Below, piece by piece: positions 41,079-48,610 of a DNA stretch of 64,000 nt. The translations under genes were made by a program, and so were the position numbers. Origin of the DNA: Alphaproteobacteria bacterium (GTDB lineage: Bacteria; Pseudomonadota; Alphaproteobacteria; MPNO01; UBA2964); assembly GCA_009377375.1 (NCBI GenBank), contig WHUE01000003.1, positions 1 through 64,000 on the forward strand, in the 5' to 3' direction. The notes under the pieces were generated by a model, which searched no databases, was not told the DNA's origin, and saw only the letters and a program-made list of their open reading frames with translations. Within the stretch, counting starts at the first letter, position 1, and every line of letters begins with the position of its first letter.

Positions 41079-43170
41079 CGGCGACCGCCGCGGCGTGCTG
41101 ATCACAAGGCCGGCGGCCGATGCCGGGCCGCTTGCCGATGCCGTTGCGACGCGCGGGCTGGACCCGGTCCTCGCCCCGCTGCTGGAGATCCGCGAGACCG
41201 GCGACACGGTGACGCTGGACGGCGTGCAGTCGGTGCTGCTGACCAGCGCCAACGGCGCCAGGGCGCTGGCCGGTGCGACGCCGCGCCGCGACGTTCCCGT
41301 GCTCGCGGTGGGCGACGCCACGGCGGCCGCCGCGCGGGCCGCCGGCTTCGCGCATGTGCAGGGCGCCGGCGGCGATGTGGCTGCGCTGGCCGGGCTGGTC
41401 CGCGACATCTGCGACGCCGGGGCGGGGGCGCTGCTGCATGTGTCGGGCCACGACGTCGCCGGCGACCTCGCCGGCATGCTGGCCGGGTACGGCTTCATCG
41501 TGAACCGCGCCGTGCTGTACAGGGCCGAGCCGGCGGCGGCGCTGCCGGAAAACGCGCGCGCGGCGCTGGCCGCCGGGCACGTCGGTGCGGCGCTGTTTTT
41601 CTCTCCCCGCACCGCGCAAAGCTTTGTTAAGCTTGCCGAACAGGCAGGGGTGGGCGGCGCCTGCCGCGAGGTGGCGGCGCTCTGTCTTTCCGACGCGGTG
41701 GCGGAGGCGCTTCGCGCGCCGGGCTGGTCCGAGATCCGCGTCGCCGACCGTCCCGACCTGGATGCGCTGCTTGCCTGTCTCGACGCCTGGGCTGCCGCAC
41801 CGAACCCGGAGTATCGCGTGACCGAAAAGCCCGAGGACGAGAGCACACCGTGGACGGAGGCCGGCGGCGAAACGCCGCTGCCGAAATCCGATCCGGCAAC
41901 GCGACCCGCCGCAGCAAAATCCTCCACCTCCGCCGCCACGGGCGCGGGCGCGGCCAAACCGTCGGCCTCCGTCTCCGCCGCCACGGGCGCGGGCAAGGCG
42001 CGTCCGGCGGCATCCGGCGGGGGGCTTGGTCGGGCGCTGATCGGGTTTCTGCTGGTGCTGGTTCTGGCGGGCGGCGCCTATATCGCCTGGCCGCTTTACG
42101 GCGGGTCGCTGCCGGGCTGGCTGCGCGACGGGCTGGCACCGGTGATGCAGGCGGGGCGCGGGGCCGCCCCGGCCACGGCCGACGGCGCGACAACGGAGCG
42201 TCTGGCGGCGATCGAGACGGCGCTGGCGGATATCCGCCGGCAGATGGCCGGGCGTCCGGAGACGGCCGGGAACGACGCCCGGATGGCCGCGCTGGCGCGC
42301 GAGATCGAACGGCTGACCGGGCAGATCGGGGCGCTGCGCGACGCCCAGGCGCCGCTGGCCCAGCGGCTGGAAGAGCAGCAGGGGACGGATCTCGCCGCGC
42401 GGCTGTCGGCGCTGGAAGGCCGGATCGATGCGCTGGCCGCGGCGCCGCAGAACGCGGACGCGCCGTCCGCCGAAGCGCTGGCTGCGCTGCGGGAGCAGGC
42501 CGAACGCCGGAACGCCGATCTGGAGAACCGCAACCGGTCGCTGGAGGCGGCGCTCGCCCGCCTCGGCGAGCGGTTGCAGGCGGTTGAGGCGCGGGCCGGG
42601 TCCAATGCCGGCTCGGCCGAGGGTGCCGCGCTGCTGGTCGCGGCGGGCGAGCTGCGCGCCGCCGTGCGCGCCGGGCGCGGCTACGCCGCAGCGCTGGAGA
42701 GCGCGCGGGCCGTGGCGCCGGACAGCCCGGCGATGAAGGCCGCGCTGGCGACGCTGGCCGCGCATGCGGAGAAGGGCGTCGCCGGCATCGACGACCTGCG
42801 CGACCGTTTCGGGCCGATGGCGAGGGAAGCGGCGCAGGCGGGGCTCGCGCCGGAAGGGGCGGGGTGGGTGGACCAGACGCTGTCCCGCCTGTCGCGGCTG
42901 GTCACCGTGCGCCGGGTCGGCGAGGACGCTGCGGCGGAAGATACCGTGACCGGGCGTCTCGCCCGGGCCGAGCTGCGCCTGGCGGCGGGCGACTTGCCCG
43001 GCGCGGTGGCCGCGATCAAAGGGCTGGAAGGCAAGCCGGCCGCCGCCGCCACCGGGTGGCTGGCGGATGCGCGCGCACATCTGAAGGCCGAGGAGGCGCT
43101 GGCCACGGCGAACGCCGAGGCGATCCGCGTTCTCGGCGGCGGCGCCGGGAAAGGTGCGGCCGGCGGATGA
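41071..43170 (+). CDS. hemD: Fusion of uroporphyrinogen-III synthase and mitofilin (Mic60-like) protein
   Basis: One 699-residue open frame. Residues 1-240 are a HemD fold (GVLITRPAADAGPLADAV; SVLLTSANGARAL; ALFFSPRTAQSF). An Ala/Pro/Ser/Thr-rich linker (250-318) leads to a membrane segment at 320-341 and then a coiled coil (about 375-515). A C-terminal mitofilin signature follows (WVDQTLSRLSRLVTVRRVG; GRLARAELRLAAGDLPGAVA). HemD cyclises hydroxymethylbilane; alphaproteobacterial mitofilin shapes inner membranes. Usually they are neighbouring genes. A GTG at 41818 (residue 250) with GGAG upstream could start mitofilin separately, but no stop codon divides the frame. Confidence 0.85.
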   Translation: MADGDRRGVLITRPAADAGPLADAVATRGLDPVLAPLLEIRETGDTVTLDGVQSVLLTSANGARALAGATPRRDVPVLAVGDATAAAARAAGFAHVQGAGGDVAALAGLVRDICDAGAGALLHVSGHDVAGDLAGMLAGYGFIVNRAVLYRAEPAAALPENARAALAAGHVGAALFFSPRTAQSFVKLAEQAGVGGACREVAALCLSDAVAEALRAPGWSEIRVADRPDLDALLACLDAWAAAPNPEYRVTEKPEDESTPWTEAGGETPLPKSDPATRPAAAKSSTSAATGAGAAKPSASVSAATGAGKARPAASGGGLGRALIGFLLVLVLAGGAYIAWPLYGGSLPGWLRDGLAPVMQAGRGAAPATADGATTERLAAIETALADIRRQMAGRPETAGNDARMAALAREIERLTGQIGALRDAQAPLAQRLEEQQGTDLAARLSALEGRIDALAAAPQNADAPSAEALAALREQAERRNADLENRNRSLEAALARLGERLQAVEARAGSNAGSAEGAALLVAAGELRAAVRAGRGYAAALESARAVAPDSPAMKAALATLAAHAEKGVAGIDDLRDRFGPMAREAAQAGLAPEGAGWVDQTLSRLSRLVTVRRVGEDAAAEDTVTGRLARAELRLAAGDLPGAVAAIKGLEGKPAAAATGWLADARAHLKAEEALATANAEAIRVLGGGAGKGAAGG

Positions 43171-44585
43171 TCCGCACCTTGCTGTTCATCGCCGGCGTCG
43201 GCCTGCTGGTGGCCGGGGCCGTCTGGCTGGCCGAGCATCCGGGCAGGGCGGGGCTCGAATGGCAGGGCTGGCGCATCGACACCTCGGTCGCCTTCCTCGC
43301 GCTCTGCGTCGCGCTCGGCGCCGCCCTGATCGCCGTTCTATACCGGTTCTGGCATGCGCTGCTCGGCGCGCCGGGCTCGTTCATCGCCAACCGGCGCCAG
43401 GCGCGGCGCGAACGCGGCTACCGCGCGCTGACCCAAGGCATGGTTGCGGTGGCGGCGGGCGACGCCGACGAGGCCCAGCGCCAGGCGCGGAGGGCGGATT
43501 CGCTGCTCGGCGACCCGCCGCTGACCATGCTGCTGTCGGCCCAGTCGGCGCAGCTCAACGGCGACGAGGCGGCGGCCAGGTCCTATTTCACCGCCATGCT
43601 CGAGCGGCAGGAAACCGCGTTCCTCGGCCTGCGCGGGCTGCTGATGCAGGCGCAGCGCGAGGGCAACGAGGCGGAGGCCCTGCGCCTCGCCCGCCGCGCC
43701 TACGAGCTGCGTCCCAGGACGCCCTGGGTGCTGACCACGCTGTTCGACCTGCAGGTGCGGCAGGAGCGCTGGCGCGAATCGCTGCCGGTGCTGGAGGAAG
43801 CGGTGCGCCGCGGCGCGATGGCGGGGGAGGAGGCGCGCCGCCGCCGCGCCGTCGTGCTGCTCGGCTGCTCGATGGAAGCGGAGGAGGCGGGAGACCGCGC
43901 CAGCGCCGTCACCTACGCCAAGCGGGCATCCTCGCTGCTGCCCGACTTCCTGCCGGCGACGCTGCGCCACATCCAGTTGGCGGTGGAGGGCGGACGCAAG
44001 CGCCCGGCGGCGCGGATGCTGCACAATGCCTGGTCGCGCACGCCGCACCCCGAGCTCGCGCGGCTATACGCCGCGATGGAGGACAGTGACGATCCGCTGA
44101 AGAAGGCGCGCCGGTTCGAGCGGCTGCTGAGCCACAACCCCGACCACCCCGAAAGCCACGTCGCGCTGGCTGAGGCGCTGCTGGAGGCCCGCATCTGGGG
44201 CGCCGCCCGCAGCCACCTGGAAACCGCCGCCGGCAAGGCCCCGTCGGCCCGAATCTGCCGGCTGATGGCCGAGCTGGAGGAGCGCGAGAACGGCGACATG
44301 GCTGCCGTGCGCAAGTGGCTGCTGCGCGCCGCCGGCGCGGAGCCCGATTCGGCCTGGATCTGCTCCGCCTGCGGCGCGGCCTCCGCCGCCTGGACCCCGC
44401 GCTGCGCCCGCTGCCACGCGCTGGGCACGCTGGAATGGCGCGCCCCCGACCGCGCCCGCGGGCTGGTGCTGCGTCCGGTGGCCTCCGCGCCGGCCCTGTC
44501 CGCCGCCGACGCGGACGACGTGACGGAGGACGGCGAGGCCGCATCCGAGACGCCCGGTGACGGCGCGGTGCGTCAGCACCCCTGA
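43167..44585 (+). CDS. hemY: HemY-like TPR membrane protein with C-terminal zinc ribbon
   Basis: A 472-residue protein with two N-terminal membrane segments (about 1-20 and 38-58) forming the HemY_N domain, then TPR-like helices. Near the C-terminus two CxxC pairs (C399/C402 in CSACG and C413/C416 in CARC) form a rubredoxin- or zinc-ribbon-like knuckle, like the one ending LapB proteins. The ATG overlaps the previous stop. It is the non-enzymatic HemY found with hemC/hemD, not protoporphyrinogen oxidase; its exact job is unknown. Confidence 0.88.
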   Translation: MIRTLLFIAGVGLLVAGAVWLAEHPGRAGLEWQGWRIDTSVAFLALCVALGAALIAVLYRFWHALLGAPGSFIANRRQARRERGYRALTQGMVAVAAGDADEAQRQARRADSLLGDPPLTMLLSAQSAQLNGDEAAARSYFTAMLERQETAFLGLRGLLMQAQREGNEAEALRLARRAYELRPRTPWVLTTLFDLQVRQERWRESLPVLEEAVRRGAMAGEEARRRRAVVLLGCSMEAEEAGDRASAVTYAKRASSLLPDFLPATLRHIQLAVEGGRKRPAARMLHNAWSRTPHPELARLYAAMEDSDDPLKKARRFERLLSHNPDHPESHVALAEALLEARIWGAARSHLETAAGKAPSARICRLMAELEERENGDMAAVRKWLLRAAGAEPDSAWICSACGAASAAWTPRCARCHALGTLEWRAPDRARGLVLRPVASAPALSAADADDVTEDGEAASETPGDGAVRQHP

Positions 44586-44667
44586 CCCGTCACCGTCATT
44601 GACGCGGCGGCTTGCGGGCGGTAATGAACCGGGCGTTAACCTTGGTCGGCTAATACTGCGCCGCCGG

Positions 44668-44743
44668 GCCGCCTTAGCTCAGTTGGTAGAGCATCGCATT
44701 CGTAATGCGGGGGTCGTAGGTTCGAGTCCTACAGGCGGCACCA
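44668..44743 (+). tRNA. tRNA-Thr (anticodon CGT)
   Basis: A 76-nt cloverleaf can be folded: acceptor GCCGCCT pairs with AGGCGGC, the anticodon loop is TTCGTAA, and the T-loop is TTCGAGT. The 3' ACCA is encoded. Anticodon CGT reads ACG, threonine. The DNA immediately downstream is gene debris, as often seen at tRNA integration sites. Confidence 0.95.
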
Positions 44744-44809
44744 TTCCCCCGGCGGAGCGCCCGACACGCCAGCCCTGTGTCAGGACCGTGAGCGGCGCTC
44801 CCACCGGCC

Positions 44810-44935
44810 CGGCGGATCTCCCAGACAGCCACCGCGCATTTCGAATCCGGCCGGCTGGCCGAGGCGGAAGCTGCCTGTCGCGCGGTTCTCGCCGCGCGGC
44901 CCGGCGAGATCGAGGCGCGTCACCTGCCCGCCATA
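44810..44935 (+). pseudogene. Remnant of a TPR-domain gene
   Basis: In the frame starting at 44822 the DNA reads QTATAHFESGRLAEAEAACR, then AVLAARPGEIEARHLPA, a good TPR unit (helix A, helix B and the usual xARPGxxEARHL ending). It has no start codon, and an in-frame TGA lies at 44889 minus 100 (44789-44791). Homology stops abruptly before the terminator at 44940. It looks like the stump of a larger TPR protein next to tRNA-Thr. Confidence 0.5.
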
Positions 44936-44939
44936 AGAA

Positions 44940-44971
44940 ACCGCCCCCGTTCGCTGTGGAGCGGGGGCGGT
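44940..44971 (-). terminator. Rho-independent terminator of the tctA-tctB gene
   Basis: ACCGCCCCCG (44940-44949) and CGGGGGCGGT (44962-44971) form a perfect 10-bp stem with a 12-nt loop. Read on the minus strand, it is followed by TTTCTTAT and lies 45 nt beyond the transporter stop. Confidence 0.85.
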
Positions 44972-45016
44972 CGCAACCTGGCCGGAAGGCGGGGGCCGCG
45001 TCGCGGCCCCGCCCGC

Positions 45017-47155
45017 TCAGAACAGGTTGAAGTAGTGCATCGTGCGCAGCACCGGGAACAGCTCGCCGATCAGCGACTGGGGCCACGGCACCACCAGCAG
45101 GATGTGGAACAGCAGGTAGTAGCCTATGGACAGCAGGCCCGCGATCCACAGGACCAGCTTCCACCTCTCCTTCGCCCCGAAACGCATGTACAGGATCAGG
45201 AACAGGAGCGATGCCGGCAGCAGGCCCACGATATGGCCGACCGCCACATAGCCGATGCACCATCCGAAGTAGCCGAGGGCGCGCATCGTGATCGCCCGGT
45301 TGTCGAGATCACCGAAATCCTGGGTGATGTCGAAATGGGTTTCCTGCGCGATCTCCTGCTCGAACTCGTGCGCCTTCGCCTCGAACTCCTGCTTTGCGGA
45401 GGTGGCGATCTCCAGCCCGGAGTCGTTGGACTTCAGGAACAGGTCGCTGAACAGGAACATGAACGAGAACAGAAGCCCGGTGTAACAGGTGACCGCCGGC
45501 ACCAGCCGCGCGCCGAACTCCCACTGCGAGGAAGCGATGAGCGCGGCGGCGAATACGAGGATGACGAACCCCGCGAAGGCATGCGACCAGCCCAGCTTTT
45601 CCCTCCGGAAGCCGACGGAGAATCCGCCGGACGCCCGCCGCTGTTCCGGCGGCAGCCGGCGCCTGGCCCGCCAGCCGCTTATCAGCGGCGTGCAGAGGCC
45701 CCAGAGGGTGATGAACAGCATGCCCAGCACGATCGGGTGAATCAGCCATTCCCACGCATAGCGCTCGACCGAGATGAACATGTAGCGTTCGATCAGCCCG
45801 CCGAGCACGAAGCCCAGGATCAGCGGCGGCCGCGGCCAGCGGAACCGCTTCATGATCCAGCCCAGCACGCCGAAGATCAGCAGGGCGTAGAGATCGCCCC
45901 AGGCCCGCGAACCCTGGAACGCGCCGACCATGGTGATGGCCACCACCGTGGGCACCAGGATGCCGGCCCGCACCAGCGCCAGCTTGGCGAACTGGTTGGC
46001 GAACATGAAGCAGATGCCGGCGCCGAGCACGTTGGCCATGGCCACCGACCAGACCAGCGTATAGGTGATGTCGAGGTTCTTGGTCAGCATGTCCGGGCCC
46101 GGGACGATGCCGTGGATCAGGAAGGCGCCGAGAATCAGCGCCATCGAGGCGGAGCCGGGTACGCCGAACGCCACGGTCGGCACGAGGGCCCCGCCTTCCT
46201 TGGCGTTGTTCGAGGATTCGGAGGCGATCACGCCGCGCACGTCGCCGCGGGCGAACGTGTCCTTGGCGCCTTTCTCGGTGCGCGCGGCATGGCCGTAGGC
46301 GACCCAGTCGATGACCGAGGCGCCGATGCCGGGCACCGCGCCGAGACCCGCGCCGATCCAGGAGCAGCGCAGGACGAGGAACCAGTTCCTGAACGTGTCC
46401 TTGACGCCCTGCATCTGTCCCTTGGACGCCGACTGCATCTTGTCGCCGGCAAAGATCGACTTGTTGGCGATGGCGAGATCGCCGAGCTCGGGCAGGGCGA
46501 ATATGCCGAGCGCCAGCGGCACGATCGGCAGCCCGTCCCACAGATACAGCGACCCGAAGGTCCAGCGCAGCGTCCCGGTCTGCGGATCGTCGCCGGTGGT
46601 GGCGACCAGGATGCCGAGGCAGGCCGCGGCCATGCCCTTGGCCGGAGACGCGCCGCTGAGGACGGCGACCAGGGAAATGCCGAAGATGCAGAACGAGAGC
46701 AGTTCCGGCGAACCGATATAGAGCATCACCGGCCGCAGTATCGGGATCGACAGCCCGAGCAGCAGCGCGCCGAACAGCCCGCCCAGCACGTTCGACGTGA
46801 ACGACGCGCCGAGCGCGCGCCCGGCCTCGCCTTTCTTGGCCATGGGATAGCCGTCCATGATGGTCGCGGCGGACGCCACCGTGCCCGGCACGCCGAAAAG
46901 GACGGCCGGTATGGTGTCGCCCGTCGCCGTCACCGACTGCAGCCCCAGCATGAACGCCAGCGCCGTGTACGGATTCATGTCGAAGGTGAAGGGCAGGATC
47001 AGCGAAAGGCCGATCAACCCGCCGAGACCGGGGATCACGCCGATGACGAGCCCCAGCAGAACGCCGGCGGTCAGGAACAGGAGCCGTTCCGGCTCCACCA
47101 TGATGTTGAGCGCCTTCAAGGCGGCGTCCATCATGCTGTATTCGAGGACTTCCAT
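45017..47155 (-). CDS. Tripartite tricarboxylate transporter, TctA-TctB fusion
   Basis: A 712-residue membrane protein. Residues 1 to about 510 are a TctA permease (GVIPGLGGLIGLSLILPFTF; GVPGTVASAATIMDGYPMAK; VAFGVPGSASMALILGAFL). The last 200 residues hold several more membrane segments split by a charged stretch (FEAKAHEFEQEIAQE) and resemble the small TctB subunit. These systems import carboxylates with a periplasmic TctC, but no TctC gene lies in the window. The ATG at 47155 gives the usual N-terminus; the 47215 extension is Arg-rich. Confidence 0.82.
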   Translation of the reverse strand: MEVLEYSMMDAALKALNIMVEPERLLFLTAGVLLGLVIGVIPGLGGLIGLSLILPFTFDMNPYTALAFMLGLQSVTATGDTIPAVLFGVPGTVASAATIMDGYPMAKKGEAGRALGASFTSNVLGGLFGALLLGLSIPILRPVMLYIGSPELLSFCIFGISLVAVLSGASPAKGMAAACLGILVATTGDDPQTGTLRWTFGSLYLWDGLPIVPLALGIFALPELGDLAIANKSIFAGDKMQSASKGQMQGVKDTFRNWFLVLRCSWIGAGLGAVPGIGASVIDWVAYGHAARTEKGAKDTFARGDVRGVIASESSNNAKEGGALVPTVAFGVPGSASMALILGAFLIHGIVPGPDMLTKNLDITYTLVWSVAMANVLGAGICFMFANQFAKLALVRAGILVPTVVAITMVGAFQGSRAWGDLYALLIFGVLGWIMKRFRWPRPPLILGFVLGGLIERYMFISVERYAWEWLIHPIVLGMLFITLWGLCTPLISGWRARRRLPPEQRRASGGFSVGFRREKLGWSHAFAGFVILVFAAALIASSQWEFGARLVPAVTCYTGLLFSFMFLFSDLFLKSNDSGLEIATSAKQEFEAKAHEFEQEIAQETHFDITQDFGDLDNRAITMRALGYFGWCIGYVAVGHIVGLLPASLLFLILYMRFGAKERWKLVLWIAGLLSIGYYLLFHILLVVPWPQSLIGELFPVLRTMHYFNLF

Positions 47156-47271
47156 GTGCTTTTTCCTCAACACGGCCGTTACGCGGCCGGGGCGGCGATC
47201 CCGTCTGGAACGCACCGCGCCCTGTCCGCCTCTGCCTCACGGCCGCAGATGACATGACATTGCAGGTAGAG

Positions 47272-47289
47272 TCGCCGCTTCAGCGGCGA
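47272..47289 (-). terminator. Conserved hairpin after left-copy gene
   Basis: TCGCCGCTGAAGCGGCGA on the minus strand folds into a short 7-8 bp hairpin just after the stop. The identical 18-mer follows the right-hand copy. No T-run is present, so termination is uncertain; it may be a processing or stability hairpin. Confidence 0.55.
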
Positions 47290-47295
47290 CCGATG

Positions 47296-47718
47296 TCAGG
47301 CGAGGCGGGGAGGAGCGCGCGCGTCGAAGGCGTGCGGTGCGACAGGAGGACGAGAGCCTCCGGCAACGGGGCGCCATATCTCGCCGGCGCCGGGTTGCGG
47401 TGTCGTGGCCGGGTCGGCAGCAAGGCCCGAAGGCGCATCGCGATCAGGCGCCAGCCCCTGCTTGGCGACGACGATCCGCAATTCGTGAACGACCGGGGGA
47501 ACGGCGCCGCGCGGCTGAATCGACGGCAGGCTCGCCGGCTCCGCCGCCGCAAGTCCGCCACGGTTGAAGACCGGATCGAGTTGCCCGATACCCGCCCCGT
47601 CGAGAAACGGCACGGCCCCGTGCAGCATGAGAAGCGCGGCCAGAAACGAAAGCGCGGGCGCAATGCGCGCCCTTATGCCGCTACCACTTCGTCCGTCTTG
47701 CCGCCCGCTGGTCGTCAT
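47296..47718 (-). CDS. Unrecognised 140-residue membrane-anchored protein, left copy
   Basis: I do not recognise the family. The N-terminus is basic, then a hydrophobic stretch at about 19-37 (IAPALSFLAALLMLHGAVPF) suggests a signal anchor or signal peptide, and the rest is Pro/Ala-rich without Cys. It is about 60 percent identical by eye to the protein at 48083-48505, sharing PSIQPRG, AKQGLAPDRD and AFDARAPP, with the same total length despite small offsetting indels. Conservation of frame suggests a real gene. The ATG is preceded by the same CTGCAAA sequence in both copies. Confidence 0.65.
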   Translation of the reverse strand: MTTSGRQDGRSGSGIRARIAPALSFLAALLMLHGAVPFLDGAGIGQLDPVFNRGGLAAAEPASLPSIQPRGAVPPVVHELRIVVAKQGLAPDRDAPSGLAADPATTPQPGAGEIWRPVAGGSRPPVAPHAFDARAPPRLA

Positions 47719-48082
47719 TTTGCAGTCGTCTCATGGCGCAGCCCTGTCGGGGCGAACGGCGCCCCGGAACATCGTCTGCCCGGCATTTTCCCAGCCGGCG
47801 ATGAGCGTCGGAATGATGCGTACGGGAATCCCTTTCTTGCAAGCGATATGTTGGAGACGGCCCGAAGATATTTCGCTTGCGAAATTACGCGGACCGCAAA
47901 CAGCCGGGAGGCCGCACCGGCTTCGGCCAGCTGCGGCGCCCGGTTGAAGGGTCGTTCCGCATGTTCCCGCGCCGCTCCGCATTTGCCGCGGGCAGGACCG
48001 AATAACTATGGCGCTGGGGGCTGGCAAGGGTGTATTCAGACCCTGTTCCATCCTGACAGGCTGCGCCGAGGACAGGCTGCAA
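47719..48082. other. Centre of the inverted duplication, shared upstream region
   Basis: No gene is assigned. The two copies diverge from here, so promoters for both probably lie inside. Within about 60 bp of each start the two sides are alike; the middle is unique. ATTTCGC and GCGAAAT form an inverted repeat around TT at 47870-47885, a possible operator. Short peptides could be read but none is supported. Confidence 0.4.
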
Positions 48083-48505
48083 ATGACGGGCGGGTGGCAA
48101 GCCGAACGCCGCGATACCGACATCAGGTCGCGTATCTTTTCCGCGTTTGCGTTTCTCGCCGCGCTTCTCATGCTGTACGGGGCCGTGCCGCCTTTCGAAG
48201 GGGCGGGCGCCGGCCAGCGCGGCCCTATCCTCGACCGGGTCGGCAGCCTCGCCGCGGACGAGCGTCTCAGCCCGCCGTCGATTCAGCCCCGAGGACCCGT
48301 TCCGTCGGTTATCAGCGAGCTGCGCGGTCCAGCCGCCAAGCAGGGTCTGGCGCCGGATCGCGATGTGCCTTCGGCCCTCGCCGCCGCTCCGGATGCGACA
48401 CCGTCTTCCTGGGCTGGCGAGAAGCTGGGTCCCGTCGCCGCCGCGTTCCGTCTTCCCGTTGTGCCGCGCGCCTTCGACGCGCGGGCTCCTCCGAACCGCA
48501 CCTGA
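48083..48505 (+). CDS. Unrecognised 140-residue membrane-anchored protein, right copy
   Basis: This is the paralogue of the protein at 47296-47718. A basic start (MTGGWQAERRDTDIRSR) is followed by a hydrophobic stretch at about 18-36 (FSAFAFLAALLMLYGAVPPF) and then a Pro/Ala-rich tail ending VVPRAFDARAPPNRT. No cysteine or catalytic motif is seen. The ATG at 48083 aligns with the left copy's start; an earlier ATG at 48008 is unsupported by the comparison. The protein is probably exported or anchored in the inner membrane. secDF follows 105 nt later on the same strand. Confidence 0.65.
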   Translation: MTGGWQAERRDTDIRSRIFSAFAFLAALLMLYGAVPPFEGAGAGQRGPILDRVGSLAADERLSPPSIQPRGPVPSVISELRGPAAKQGLAPDRDVPSALAAAPDATPSSWAGEKLGPVAAAFRLPVVPRAFDARAPPNRT

Positions 48506-48511
48506 CATTCC

Positions 48512-48529
48512 TCGCCGCTGAAGCGGCGA
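48512..48529 (+). terminator. Conserved hairpin after right-copy gene
   Basis: TCGCCGCTGAAGCGGCGA, identical to the left-copy hairpin, starts 7 nt after the stop. It is followed by CTTCGCTCG rather than a T-run. Confidence 0.55.
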
Positions 48530-48610
48530 CTTCGCTCGTAATGTCATGTCGGCGCGACATGCGGCTGCGGCCGCGTTCGGCATCGCGCCATAGGCTCGGA
48601 TCGATAAACC

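Larger units (their letters stand above)
47240..47790 (-). repeat. Left arm of a diverged inverted duplication
   Basis: Read on the minus strand this arm matches the plus-strand segment at about 48030-48560. Shared are CAGA..TGTTCC and CTGCGCC upstream, CTGCAAAATGACG at the gene start, the whole 140-codon gene, a hairpin 6-7 nt after the stop, and AATGTCATGTC near the outer end. Arm ends are approximate because matching fades gradually. Confidence 0.75.
48030..48560 (+). repeat. Right arm of the diverged inverted duplication
   Basis: The counterpart of the left arm at 47240-47790. The arm carries the right-hand 140-codon gene, the identical hairpin 18-mer and AATGTCATGTC beyond it. No transposase, target-site duplication or IS family signature is seen. 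Confidence 0.75.

Noticed and set aside
44557..45030. Open frame crossing tRNA-Thr
   Set aside because: It runs through the tRNA and the terminator, and its start lies inside hemY.
47240..48560. Insertion sequence with terminal inverted repeats
   Set aside because: The whole arms are inverted copies, and no transposase or target duplication is seen.
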